Assembly (NCBI GenBank): GCA_947179485.1
Contig: OX359245.1
Location: 44,255,067 to 44,319,066 of the forward strand
Direction: 5' to 3'
Length of the DNA: 64,000 bases
DNA from: Allacma fusca
Lineage: Eukaryota; Arthropoda; Collembola; Symphypleona; Sminthuridae
In this document: positions 14,021 to 25,893 of the stretch, in pieces
How the letters are laid out: each line of letters opens with the position of its first letter
Position numbering within the stretch: position 1 is the stretch's first letter
The notes under the pieces: generated by a model
The model's database searches: none
Told to the model about the DNA's origin: nothing
Seen by the model: the letters and a program-made list of their open reading frames with translations, nothing else
Program-made: the position numbers and the translations under genes

Positions 14021-14904
14021 AGCACCCTTTACAATGAAAAATGTTTCTTACGGTTACGGACCAAAATGCTTACGGTTACGGACGAAGCCATCCGTAAGAC
14101 GTTTTTCGTCCGTAAGTCAAAACTTCCATTCCCAATGAAATAGAACTTACGGATGAAAATCACATGAAAACACTACGCGCAATGTTTTGCTATGCAAAAT
14201 CAAACATGGGATCTTGTTTTTTCGAAAGACAAAAGCGATAGCAGCATTATTATGTTGGCAAAAGTCTAATAAAACGAAGCGCAAATATTGGGTTCACCCT
14301 ATGAATAAACTCCGGTCAAGATTGGGCGATCAAGTTAAACTTGATATAAAGCACAACAAATACCCAGACCGTTTTCACAAAGAAACAGGATTTACTCCCC
14401 AACAATTCGACAAGTTGTTTGGGAGTTCTTCAAAATTTCAACCCAAGCTGCTTTTCGAATATCTCGATTGTGAAATAGAGGATGAGATGGATCGTATTGG
14501 AATCCTCGAGCTTCTAAAATCGTCAACATTGCTTCGATTTGCCATAATAATCGGTGTTAACAATTTGAGATATAATTAATGTACTAATGAATAAAATGAG
14601 TGTAAATAATTGCTGCAAAGATCAATCTTGAAGTGAATACTTATTACATATGCAATGAAAACGACAACAATGAATAACGCGGTACATTTGCGCTCTCCTT
14701 GTCAAGAGGCAAAATTTGAATTTTCATCCGTACGGATGAAAAGTTGAAAGTTAAAAATGTAGCTTCAACTTTGCTTCCGTAAGGTTTTTACTTACGGATG
14801 AGGAGAACTTACGGCTACGGAGGCGACTGATTGGGAATGGTTCGTCCGGTTACGGACGAAAAATCTTACGGAGGTAGACTTACGGACGTACCATTGGGAA
14901 TGCT
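14021..14904 (+). mobile_element. Degenerate PIF/Harbinger-like DNA element with CTTACGG-rich inverted ends
   Basis: Both flanks are packed with inverted copies of CTTACGGTTACGGAC-like words (14050-14160 on the left, about 14775-14895 on the right). The outermost ends resemble each other as AGCA...CAATG and CATTGGGAATGCT. Between them an open frame ending at 14579 encodes up to 130 residues including RKYWVHPMN and FTPQQFDKLF. That resembles the N-terminal part of HARBI1/ALP1-type proteins, where a 'WVHP' word precedes the nuclease. No DDE nuclease domain is present, so the copy is non-autonomous or decayed. The family assignment rests on motif memory; the target duplication was not resolved. 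Confidence 0.6.
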
Positions 14905-15174
14905 CCTTTAGAGTATTGAATAATAAAAAAATAATAAAAATAATTCTCAACCTGCCCCTAAGCCGCAAAGTAGATGGGCTTTCCCAAATGCAATCTGAGG
15001 GCCCCATTAACTCCTACTAGACCTGGCTGGGCCACCCCGTAAAACCGACCCTGAATCAAGTTCTCCTACTCGTGTATGGTTTATTGAGAAAGTGACTTGT
15101 TTGATCGTTTTAAGGGAGTTTCTCAATTACCAATAAATTTGGTTAGGGTCGTAGGTGGAAGCCTGAAAGATGTC

Positions 15175-15846
15175 TAGAGATGCCAGCCGTCTCGTGGGGA
15201 CCAATTATAATGGTCTATTATCGGCTAGCCCGGTCCTAGATTGTAATTGGTCCTCTTCTAGATTGTAATTGGTCCTCTTCTAGATTGTAATTGGTCCTCT
15301 TCTACATTGTAATTGGCCCTCTTCTACATTGTAATTGGTCCTCTTCTACATTGTAATTGGCCCTTTTCTAGATTATAATTGGTCCTCTTCTACATTGTAA
15401 TTGGCCCTTTTCTAGATTATAATTGGTCCTCTTCTACATTGTAATTGGTCCTCTTCTACATTGTAATTGGTCCTCTTCTAAATTGTATTTGGTCCTCTTC
15501 TAAATTGTAATTGGTTCGATCCTAGATTTCAATGATCTGGTCAGCTCCTAGATTTTAATTATCTGACCCAGTTTGGTCCAATAACAGGACAGACAATACT
15601 AGACCACAGGACCATAGCCCTTAAATTATGCAAAGTAAAAACTTACAATTTAATTAAACCTCGTCGAAGATATTAACCATGACATTTTGTTTAATCAAAT
15701 AAAAAATTCAACGAATACAACGTAACTATAGTGTTCAATCGTTCAATGGTTTTATGGAACATAGTGTATTTGTTCTGCCCTGGTCCGAACTTCTGGACCA
15801 GACCAGTTTCATAAAATTTCATAAAATCACCCCACTGGCATTCCTA
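15175..15846. mobile_element. MITE with GGATGCCA-type ends, swollen by an internal tandem array
   Basis: The left end TAGAGATGCCAGC and right end CACTGGCATTCCTA are inverted copies. The left part shares GGACCAATTATAATGGTC with the small element at 1844-2010. The interior differs in holding about 13 copies of a 22-bp repeat, which accounts for much of the size difference. Confidence 0.7.
15241..15520. repeat. 22-bp tandem repeat, about 13 copies
   Basis: The unit consists of TTGTAATTGG followed by TCCTCTTCTA and a two-base spacer (GA, CA or AA). Copies start every 22 bases from 15241. Variants with GGCCC in place of GGTCC are interspersed in pairs, suggesting expansion of multi-unit blocks. 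The unit derives from the parent MITE's own GGTCC-rich sequence. Confidence 0.9.
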
Positions 15847-16053
15847 TATTTTATTAAATAAATAAAATAAATGCATGCGAAATTCCACCGCAGTGAAGAT
15901 CTAGTATAATGTCAAATGTGCTTTCTGTTTAGTGACTGCAGTTAATTCAAGTGAAGGGAAGGCAGAACTCCATGCATAGCATTGCGCCTCAGGGCTATAC
16001 ATACTCCCTGAAGTTTACAGTTGAGTTCTGTTTCAAATACATACGAAACGACC

Positions 16054-16088
<35 letters not shown>

Positions 16089-16622
16089 CAGAGTTGTAAG
16101 TTGTAAATAAAATTCCATCGCTATCAATATCAATAGTTACATCACTAAGTATCAATAAAAAAGTACGATGAAGCGTTTATAATCCAAGGGATTTAAAATT
16201 AGTTATTACAATTCATACATTTGTGATTCATCGGGTCTGTTCTGCGCGACTGATTGAGATTGTGAGTTTAGTTGTGAGCCTTGAATTTAAACTTGAGTAT
16301 TGCAAATAAATGTTCGTATGGTATATTCATTCCTAAAAGTTTATTTAAAATTTATTTGTTTTGATCAAAAAGGTTAAGTGAGCATTGTAACTATGTAAAA
16401 ATTGGGAATAACTTGTAATAAATCTTTCTTTTCAGATTCTTAAAACCCAGGTTTGGAAATTGTCTAAATATACAGGAGTGTGGAGATCGAGTGCCCTACA
16501 TTTGTGATTTCAATGGTTTTTGGTTGACCCTGATGTAGACAGAGGATTAAATTCTGTCAAGAAATACTTATTTACTTTCTATTTTATGCGGTGTGGATTT
16601 TCAACATTGAAGGCATTTCAGA
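15847..16622. other. Upstream region of PDCD10 with a CA microsatellite
   Basis: Non-coding, AT-rich. A (CA)n run of about 14 dinucleotides lies at 16056-16083. The promoter and any 5' UTR exon of the PDCD10 gene should be in this interval, but I could not place a start site confidently. Confidence 0.5.
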
Positions 16623-18205
16623 ATGACAATGGGGGAGAACACACCACTTATCCCTTTGGTCTATCCTTTGCTTCTCCGTCCAGTTTTAACACAGGTCAGG
16701 TCATGTGTGCTGTGTAGCAAAATTATAATTTTTAAGATTTTTTTGAGTGGGGGTATTTAGTTTGGGAATATTCTATTTAATGAGCTTGTATTGACAGGTA
16801 CTTGAGTAGGTATTTTGAATCAGGATTTTGGATGGTTCTGGAATTGAGTCTGGATAAAATTGTTTGATGGGTTTGAATTATTTTGTGTTTAAAATAAAAG
16901 TTGCAAAATAATAGTTATTATTGTATTTTGTAATTTTGAATTTTGAATTGCTTACGGGGATTGTAACTTAGTTCAGCATTTTTTAAGGATGTGTAATGTT
17001 GTGAGTTGTGTGGAATTGATGGGTTAAAAATAAAGTTGGATTCGTTTTTTGAACATGTTTACAGATGGGTAAGTCAGACTCAGTCTCGCAGTCCGTTCGG
17101 AATAAACTATCGGCAGCTGAACAATCATCCCCTGGAGTTTGCTTGGACTTGATTCTTACAATTTTGAAAAAGTCTGAACTCAATGTGAGCATTCACGAGT
17201 CAATCCTCCGGTTACAAGGGTCTGTGGATGATGCGGAAGGTGGGGTTTGTTTATGGGATTCTCTGTAATGTAGTTGTGCTGATTGCCGAATGAATTGTAT
17301 ATTTTTTATACGTCGGGGAAAGCTCCTGAAGCTTTTGTACTTTTAGTGTAGATACTTTGATCCTTCTGGTTCTACATTTAAAATATTTTGCTGAGTACCG
17401 GGTCTTATTTGACTGGGAATAAAATATAGGTGGATGGTAGTTAGCATTTGATATTTTGTGAACATACGTAAGTTTAGTTAAATTGCTAGTTGTTGTGCAA
17501 TGTTGAACTGTTTATTTTTTGCACAAGTCCACGAAGGAGGAGTGAGGTATGAGGAGAATTCTGAATGCTGATTTGTATTTTTTTAAACAGTTTCGGATTT
17601 CCGCACTTCCCGAAGTGAAGAGTCCTTCCGTGAGCTGAGTAAGAAGTCTGCTCAACTAAAACGCATTTTGAGTCGCATTCCGGATGAGATCATCGATCGC
17701 AAGACATTTTTGGAGACTATAAAGTAAGTGAAAATTAGTAGTCCTTGTTAGCATTTAACATTGTCAGTTATTTGGTTGTGAGTTACTGAGTATGAATAAA
17801 ATACTGGTTGCGATATTCACTTTTGTGTGTTTTATTTTCTGCACAGAGAAATAGCTAGTACCATCAAAAAGGTGTTGGACGCTGTAGCCGCAGTGTCAAT
17901 GATGGTGCCCAACCCGAATGCAAGAAGTCTGTTGGACCAGCGGAAAAGGGAGTTTGTCAAATATTCCAAAAGGTTTTCAACTACTCTTAAGGAGTACTTC
18001 CGGGATGGAATGTAAGAAATGTTTTTCTGTATTTGTGGAAACTAATTTGTGAATACATGAGACGCTTTTTTACTAATTACTAGTAGGTTTTACCAAGTAT
18101 TGTTTTGTGTTAACTTCCAGCGAGAACCAAGTGTATGTCAGTGCTCTGTACCTCATCAACCAAACGAATTTAATCATGCTCACCGTCAAGGAACGCTGTG
18201 AATGA
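16623..18205 (+). CDS. Pdcd10: Programmed cell death protein 10 / CCM3 homologue
   Basis: Five exons: 16623-16694, 17065-17239, 17591-17723, 17847-18011, 18121-18205, with phases 0, 1, 2, 2, giving 209 codons plus stop (human PDCD10 is 212 residues). The start MTMGENTPL and the following YPLLLRPV match the N-termini of insect CCM3 proteins. Diagnostic blocks are ILSRIPDEIIDRKTFLETIK, IASTIKKVLDAV, EFVKYSKRFSTTLKEYF and the C-terminal INQTNLI, which belongs to the FAT-homology helical bundle. Residues from about 25 to 80 form the N-terminal dimerisation region that in known homologues binds GCKIII kinases (MST3/4, STK25) within the STRIPAK complex. The gene looks intact and single-copy. It is on the same strand as its neighbours but not obviously co-regulated with them. 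Confidence 0.95.
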
Positions 18206-19020
18206 AACCAATCAGGCTTATAATTCAAGTGGAGCTTTTCCTCATTGAAAAGCTAAACCTTCTAAAGCATCCGGTTCAACACAAAAACAAAATCGCGTAG
18301 CTAAGTAGCAGTATAATGTATAATCGTCTCGAAAGCTGAAGATCATTTAGAAAGAAAAGTAAAATTATTGTCCTCTTACTCTTTTAAACATTGCTCGGTA
18401 TAAACTTAAACATATACAAAAGTGTACACTAAAACATGTTAAACACTGTAATAGTCTAAGTGCCTAAAAAATTATACAAACAATACTAATATTATCCCAT
18501 ATAGTGGTTGGTATTAACATTTACCAAGCTCTCTTTCCAGTACTGTATATATTTATTGTATTGGAGTGTAAAGGAGCCGATTTTGCCCAGTAATCATGAA
18601 AGGCATTACATGATATCCTTTCCATGCTATTTTTCAGTAAGTATAAAGAGTTATATCGAAGCTGTTAGTAACGGTAATACTTAAAAGCTACCCATGTTTG
18701 AAACATCTAATAATGTAAACCCGATTATAATAGGCAAATATTCCTTTCGTTTTAGTGATTAACCATTAATGATTAACATGATATCTGCCTAAAGCCGGTA
18801 ATTACTGCTGAAATATTTAAACTTTAATTACGCTCCTACGATTCAGTGTAGTTTTATTAGTGCAATGCAAGGTTGAATTTGTAACTTATTATTGTGTTTC
18901 CATATTCCCGTTGTAAAAGCAAGTATTATCATTTTAATTTATTGAATTTTTGGTTGCCATTGAAGTTGTGTCGGTGACAGAAAAAGATTTCACACTGTTA
19001 TGTCAAATAAACTTTGAGTT
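18206..19020 (+). other. Probable 3' UTR of PDCD10 with poly(A) signal
   Basis: Non-coding AT-rich sequence after the PDCD10 stop. AATAAA lies at 19006-19011, followed by a T-rich stretch, which fits a transcript end near 19020-19040. Confidence 0.6.
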
Positions 19021-19185
19021 TTGAACCTTAAAATTAGTTTCAATTATTTTATATTTTAAAAATTAATGATAGACCTTTATTTTTTAGTGCCCAAGCATTT
19101 ATTTATTTTGTTTTGTTTTAATAATATTACCTAGCATTGCTTTTGTAAAACTTACTGCTTGGGGGAAAAAAATCAAGTTCAAAGA

Positions 19186-19302
19186 ATGAACGTCGTGCAA
19201 AATATTTTATTATTAATTTTTGCTCAACTGTGTTTAAATTCTGAAGGTAAAACATTAAATTTCCTTTTAGCCTACTGCTGCTTAACTATTACGAAGTTAT
19301 GA
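19186..19302 (+). CDS. Very short open frame with a signal-peptide-like start (doubtful)
   Basis: ATG at 19186 opens a 38-codon frame beginning MNVVQNILLLIFAQ, a hydrophobic segment resembling a secretory signal peptide. A possible donor (GGTAAAAC) follows about 20 codons in. I found no downstream exon that clearly continues it, and the next gene has its own good ATG at 19468. It may be the first exon of an unrecognised small secreted protein or simply chance. Confidence 0.2.
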   Translation: MNVVQNILLLIFAQLCLNSEGKTLNFLLAYCCLTITKL

Positions 19303-19467
19303 AATGAAGAAGCATACAAAAGAAGTTAAAGGAACTTATGTAAATTAATCAAAGGAAAACGGAATGCAAAGTTCAAGTTTACCCAACAAACCTATCACCT
19401 AACCCATTTGTTTAGTAATTATAATTTATTACTTTTAATCTGACGACTTTGTTTTTGAACTTTTAAA

Positions 19468-20985
19468 ATGATAAGTGCCAGACTAAAGTCCTCCCAAGCA
19501 TTTTTTGACTCAATTGATACATACAGCATTCCGGAGAAGCTCAGACAAGCCAGATCACAATTTGACCGCCATGGTGATCACTTCTTAACTCCCAAAAATG
19601 ATGCAAACCTGTCGACAGAAATTAGCCAAAATGAATGTCAAGATGAAGACGACAACTTTTTTGCAACCGTTACGAACAGTTGTGGGCTCTTTCATATGGC
19701 CTTTCGCAGGCTGTTGACTCCTTTCTTAAGACGGTTCTCACTAAGAATTTTGCCAAGCCCAATAAGTGAAACGGACAAAATTGATATTGAATCTAATATT
19801 AAACCCTGGATCCAACTGGAAAATCAACTGATACAATCAGAAGATGATGTAAGGTTCGAAGGAAAGCCTGAAGTCAAGAGCTACCAAGTAACGACAGACA
19901 TGGGAAGCATGGATGTCATCGAGGTGAGTCTCCCTTACAAAAAAACGGTGTTTGAGAATTTCCTGACGGAAAGGAGAGATTTGAAAAGCATAGTTCTCAA
20001 TGAAAAGTGTGCCAGCTTAATTTGGATTTGGAGTGAGAAGACCAGGATTATCCTTATCACAGGTATGATGGGCGAAGAAATTAATCTAATAACTAGAACT
20101 TGTATAATAATTTAATTTTACTTCATAGTTGAATTAAAAGTTGAATAATTTTTAAAAATCTATTTTCAGAGAGTTCTCAACCGGACTCCTGGAGCCTGAA
20201 GCAATGGTATCGAAAAATTCTAAGTGATATGGCCTTGACAGACTCAATCCTCATTGGTCACCCTTATTATTGGCACCCGGTAGTACGAAGAAGGTACTCA
20301 AGCGAACACGACAGCATAATAATTAATCTATCTTTTTCTAACATTTGTCCTGGACCCTAAGGGTTGTTAAGGAACTGATGAGTTAAAAAATCATTACACA
20401 CCTCAATATTTGTTTTGTAGACTAAATCGAGTAATCAAGCACTTCAAGAAATTGTATCAGACCTTGGATAAGCTTGAAGGTTCGGAAAGCTCAAGCACCG
20501 ATCCTTGGCAAATTGATGTTGACATGATAGAAGCGATTCCTTCCGACAGTGACACAGAGTTTGAATACTGTCAAGACTCAACGAAAATTATTTTGACTGG
20601 TTCCGAGAGCCAGGAAGAAAACGTAATAAATGATATTTACCTAAAATGGTCAGACTACTCCAGAAAGTATTCAAACAAGGCCCGTTTAGCTGCCAATGGG
20701 GACTGCTCAAGGAAAGACAACCAAAGACTCGAAGATTTCATGACAACACTAACCGAAAAAATTGGACCACCCCCCGAAAATGCTATTGAAATGAGTCTGG
20801 GTTCTCAATTTAGGGTAGAGAAGCTTTCCCGAAACATTTCAGCAATCTCCTCCGCAAGTTTGAATTTGAAGAATCAAGTTCCAGTTCATACTCGGACGTC
20901 AAGAAAGGGTAAATCCATTAGGCAAGGTTCCCCTTCTGTGAGTATTGCATCCAGACCACGGTACGCCCGAAGGACGAAACCCTAA
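19468..20985 (+). CDS. Unrecognised protein, 427 residues, three exons
   Basis: Exons 19468-20062, 20170-20293 and 20421-20985 join in phases 1 and 2 to give 427 residues. I do not recognise the family. Visible traits: a basic, polar N-terminus; a moderately hydrophobic stretch near residues 70-95 (FHMAFRRLLTPFLRRFSLRI) that looks amphipathic rather than membrane-spanning; a central part with SLIWIWSEKTRIILIT and, across the first junction, SWSLKQWYRKILSDM, suggesting a folded alpha/beta domain; then a helix-rich basic segment (RRRLNRVIKHFKKLYQTLDKL). The last 150 residues are acidic, then Ser-rich, then strongly basic, as in disordered nuclear or cytoskeletal linkers. There is no signal peptide. 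Splice sites (G|GTATG, TTTTCAG, AG|GTACTC, TTTTGTAG) are good and coding composition differs from the AT-rich flanks, so the gene is probably real. Confidence 0.7.
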
Positions 20986-21933
20986 AAATACTGTCTCAAA
21001 TCTCAACTAACTCCTTGAAACTTAACCTACTCTGAAAAATCGGTTATTAAAATAATATACATGCATATAAATAATTATGTGTGAATGGGAAATAACACCT
21101 CCAGAGGAATATAATTACAAGAACAATTTTATTGCAACATCAATATGATTGTATACAACAATAATTCACATATTCTTGTTCCTTGGCCGGTGACTTCTCA
21201 AGCTTTCTCCGGCATTCATAGTCCTTCCCAGGTACATATCGTACATTTGGCATCTTGACCTTCACAATTTATGTCTTTGAGCATTCCGCTTCCTCGCATC
21301 CCTCCAATTTGTAATATTTACAAACAATCAAAGCAAATTTTAATGAGTGTACACATAAGGCATGGCGAAGCTATAAGTACAGAAACTTTACAACGGAGGT
21401 ACAAACATTGAAACAGGTACTTCAAGTTGCCATCAAAACAAACAACATCCTTGGACAACCCTCTCCCAATTTGCCCAACATTCCGACAGAATTATACCTC
21501 TCTCCAACAAAATTACACTGGTATACAATTCAGCTTAAACGATATCAATTTAAATCATAATACATTTGTATATCTTCACATTACTAAATCTAAAAAAACT
21601 ATTGCCAGCTGCAGGTCAAAGGTTAAGTCCCGCCTCATGCTGAGATTAGTTTATTTTGGTCCCCTTCCAACCCCAACCACATAATGTGTCAATGTTTTTT
21701 TACAACCTGCCTTTAATCCACCCAGCTATTACTATATAAGTTACGTACACATGCAATAATAATTATAGCTATACAGAAGCATTGGCAAAGGAACTACAAT
21801 AAAGATCCAAATGGGGGTACAGTTTTTTTTTTGACAATTTCGCAAATTTTTGCAAAATTTTGCCACCCGAAAACAGAAAACATAACAGCCAGGACAATAC
21901 TAGGATTTGAGGGGGTGAGGAAAGACCCCATAT
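20986..21933. other. Intergenic between convergent genes, no gene seen
   Basis: This holds the 3' ends of the plus-strand unknown gene (ATTAAA-type signal near 21046) and of the minus-strand gustatory receptor. Short open frames are present but show no recognisable protein. Confidence 0.5.
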
Positions 21934-23709
21934 TTAATACAATTGCAAAATGACAATAACATGGGTGGTCACAATAGAGATAAAAGTCAGGACCGTTCCT
22001 TTCTGCATGATATAGAATCCTCCACAGTCAATGCTCAATTTCCGGCAGCTCTCCAACTTATGCATGTAGAATTCATAGGCGTACTTTCCCTTTGGGATAT
22101 GTCTCAGCCCCTCCATCCATGAGTCCACAAAGAGGAAACTTTGATTGTTCAGCTTCCCCATGGAGGGGTAAAACTGGAACAGGCGGATGAGATAATATGC
22201 CGCAACCACAGCCAGGAGCAAGCATCCATCTAGCGGGATGATCTTCAAATGTCGGATCGGAGTGTAGAACAAAGTACACATCAACGCCATGTAGACACTC
22301 TGATGATGAAAGATCATCGGTCCGAAAGCATTGTTCAGCCCATCCGTGGCAGCCTCAATGTCCTTATATCTGTCCAGAGCATATTGGATGTCCACCACAT
22401 TCTGGACAACATGGGCCAAGTAGTAGCTCTCATCGTCATAGGACTTTTTCTTACTCACGGCACTTGCAGCCTTAGAGATGACGCCAGTGTCGGTCCCTCC
22501 ATTCGCAACCCCATCTTTGGTCTTGGAGTCGAAAGCTGCCCAGTTCTTGATGAGGACCTCGTTCAAGTGTGGGAGGTCACATTGGTTATTGGCCATGACC
22601 ACGGCTCCTCGGAAGGAGACCGTCTCCAAGCAATGGCACAGGGACTCCGAGGTCATGATCATGATCACCTCCAGGCAGAATATATGAGAGAAGATAATGA
22701 AGGCTAGCCACATATGATAGGCACAGGCGGCATACATGACCGTCTCATCCTCACCCATCGTGACGCTGTACAAATACCCGGGGAACCTCGGGACTTGGAG
22801 GATATGCATGGAGATTGCCACTACGGCTGCGATCCCCAGAACAGTGTACAGGAACATTTGCTTACGGAACAGACGGTTCTGAGCAGCGTGGCAGGCGGAC
22901 ATTGATGGCAGAGGTCCGTTGGTTTGGATGTTCGGGAGGTTCCGGAGACTCGAGCCTATTTTGCATTGACAGTATTGATTTATTATTATATGCATATTCA
23001 TTCTACCCGATATTACTTATTTTTGTCTCTGTGCTTGTTTTGGTTCCCTAAAATGAATGGGTAACATTTTCAGCCTTAACTTGTTTTTCTCTCTCTTTTT
23101 TTCACATGCCAAAATTTTAATTCCGAAAGTTTCGAATGCGTTCTATTTAATTGATGGGAAATTACTGCAATGTGCAGTAATTTTAATTGAATGACCTTGT
23201 CACGAGTAATATTAATTTTGTTGCTGATAATCTTTAAGGGATTGAATCCTGTAGTGCTAATAGAGCAAGTGTTTTGAAGATTATGCCATTATATAAAGGA
23301 TTGCCGGGATTTTTGTAAAGGCGTGAGAAAATTTTGAAGGACAGTAATTTTTACCTATGACTGATCGCTCCAAGTTCGCCCAGAGATTCAGTGACATAAT
23401 GATCTTCTCCTCTTGCTTGATGAAGCCCATCATGTTGGAGAGAGGGACACAGAGGACGAACATCCAGCACAATTGCATCACCACATCCAGGGGCTTCTTG
23501 CTGTAGGACATGGCCAGGGCGAGCTGACAAGCCTGGAAAGAGCAGCCAAAGATGATGGCGATGAAGTTGATGTAGTAGAACCATTTCCAGATCCCAGATT
23601 TATGAACTCCGAGTTTTGTTCCGGGATACTCGATCCGAAATGGGAAAACTCCCATGTACCGCATCAGACGGAAATAAGTCCCGTAAACTCCAAAGCTGGT
23701 CTCATCCAT
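21934..23709 (-). CDS. Gustatory-receptor-like chemoreceptor (7TM), two exons, complete
   Basis: On the minus strand, exon 1 is 23709-23355 and exon 2 is 22955-21934, joined in phase 1, giving 458 residues. Exon 1 starts MDETSFGVYGTYFRLMRYMG and includes FPFRI, the small hydrophobic word common near the N-terminus of insect GRs. Exon 2 carries several hydrophobic helices and a long polar loop (KKKSYDDESYY) between the fourth and fifth helices. The C-terminus ends TTHVIVILQLY, close to the GR signature TYhhhhhQF. GRs are ligand-gated cation channels with an intracellular N-terminus, used for taste or contact and CO2 sensing; the ligand cannot be told from sequence. The gene is head-to-head with the GR at 25894-28810 and shares its intron position. 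A long acidic/basic loop of this kind is not universal in GRs. Confidence 0.85.
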
Positions 23710-25893
23710 TTTGAATTGTCACTTAAAAGCTATAATAAACAAACAAAATATTGTATGTTAAAAATCTTGAGCAATTAAAACCCACACACTCAATTTTTAC
23801 CCATGATATTGTCCAAATATGAAATGATTATTTTAGATACCAATCTTCCGTTTAATTTGTCTTCCTCCGATCTTGTCAGAAAATTTTGGTTTCGAAGTTA
23901 CAATTTATTATTGTACTCTGGAATTTGATTATTCCCTGAAATGTCTGCCAGAAATATTCCCTGCCACTGCTTATTCAGAAGGCAAGACCCGGACTGTGTG
24001 AATACTAAATCATAAATGGCCGAGGTGGGTTTCCTTGAGGAGGAAGGAACTTTTGCCAATAATAAACTATTGAAGAGGGGGTAGTGTGCAAAAAAATATC
24101 AATTTTTTTCAAGGATGTAAAAAGGTCGGGGAAATGACCATTTAGAGTTTTGAGACGCAAATCCCTAGGATTGGTCCGCAGGGAAAGCCAAAGAGAGTCC
24201 ATGGCCAATCCTACCACAAACCTACGTGGCATTTCTTCCCCTGAGACAAGGACAAGAATTTGGGGAAGACCAGTTCCCCCGAAACCTACTTGCAAAAGTA
24301 AGGCTTTATTCCCATGATTTCGCAAAGTGTTTCGTAACTAATACATTAAACCGGATACATATGTTACATACATATATTTGAGCAAGATTGCTGTAATTGA
24401 CACGTAGGAAGCCTTTGAAATGCAAAATTGACTTAATTGTTACTCAACGAAAATAAATTCTTCTCCAATGTCAGGAATCCCCTAATTTATTGCAAATTCC
24501 TGTAAATTCTTCTTAACTTGTTTCTGCACAGGAATGCTCCTTTAAACTAAAGAAGCCAAATTCAAGGCAAATACCAGCAACTCTTTCAATAATTTTGTGT
24601 CTTATAACTTTTAAGAATGTATTAATTTTAACTTTGAATTTCCAACCGAATTTAAAAAATCGGAGAAATATTTCCCTCAGTGTATCAATAAATGTTATGG
24701 CAAAGGAAACTTCCTGTTGTGAGTCCTTCCAGCATTAGGATTTAAGGATTAGGAAATTTCTTCACATATCTCTTCCTTGATAATGTTTCCATTCAGTAGT
24801 ATGTTCGGAGTTTGGAAGTCGGAACGTTCAGGGCTAAGCGAGTCTATCGAGGCCTTAAATAATAAATGAAGCTACCCTCCTCTCTCATGTTTTAATTCCT
24901 CTGGTAAATGTCCCCTTATTAAATCTGGCTATTAAAGAGGAATATTGATTGGGAATTTAGGGAAGTAGTATTTTCCCTTATCTTTATTATTCCTCTCTCT
25001 CTCTCTCCCTCTATCCCTCCCGCATATGTGTATATGTGTATGAGTAAAGTTACCCGCAATTGTTTTTCGAATAAAATATTCTCCGTTTGATTTTGTATTG
25101 AGTATTGACTTACGGAGTCATACACTATGTGCATTCATTTGTATACACACATATACACGTGTATTATGTATCTACAGTTAAGCAATACCGGGTTTCAGGT
25201 ACATTGTTCCCAGTGGGCTAGGAATTTTCGGGGAGGAAATAAGACCAGCCTTGTCTCATCACCCAAAATTGAAGCTCCACCTTTGTTCTAGAAACTTGGG
25301 ACAAGAGTCTCCTCTCCGGGTCATTCGTCAACTTTAGAGTCTCCATTGTCCGTGTCCTTCCCGAATTCGGGGATTTCTGGGTTTATCAAGGAGAAAAGTC
25401 GAATCAATTTTTTACGGGAATTCTCTTTTCTTCTCCAGGAATTGCTCCAGCATCAACTCCGATTTTAACATTTGTTCAGTTTCGGATTCTTGTTTTGTGA
25501 ACATTCAAATTGTGACTGGAAACTGATCTCAAAGGTAATTAATGAGGATTTTACTCTTCATTCATTTATTATTTTTGACAAGGCAGACACCTTCATCAAT
25601 GGACACCTGCATTGATGGGGATTCTTTGCAAATTCTGTTAATTAATTCATAATATCTTAACTTTTCGCATTATCATTAAATATTTAATTACGGCTGAGAA
25701 ATAGCAGAGAGGAATTGCTCCTCTTGAATTTACAAATCAGCAGGGATTTTATTGTCAAAGTGATTTTTTAATTTGGCTTGATATAGCAGGAGATGTACGA
25801 TATGGAAATATGTGAACACGCTTAATTTTAAAGAATTACAGCTTGAGGTAATATTTTCGATTGATTTTGGCTAATTGCAGGTAGAGCTCCGAA
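23710..25893. other. Shared upstream region of the divergent GR pair
   Basis: About 2.2 kb separate the two start codons. No coding exon was recognised; the open frame at 24005-24325 on the minus strand has no splice partner or known motif. A CT-rich microsatellite lies near 24993-25022. Regulatory elements of both receptors are likely here but none is identifiable by eye. Confidence 0.5.

Noticed and set aside
15241..15520. Possible CRISPR-like array
   Set aside because: The 22-bp units are contiguous with no unique spacers, and the genome is clearly eukaryotic.
16520..16717. 65-codon frame overlapping the first PDCD10 exon
   Set aside because: The correct reading is in another frame from ATG 16623, which matches the CCM3 N-terminus and splices at 16694.
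22249..22707. 152-codon plus-strand frame opposite the minus-strand GR
   Set aside because: Antisense shadow; its residues show no domain and the minus-strand frame is a complete chemoreceptor.
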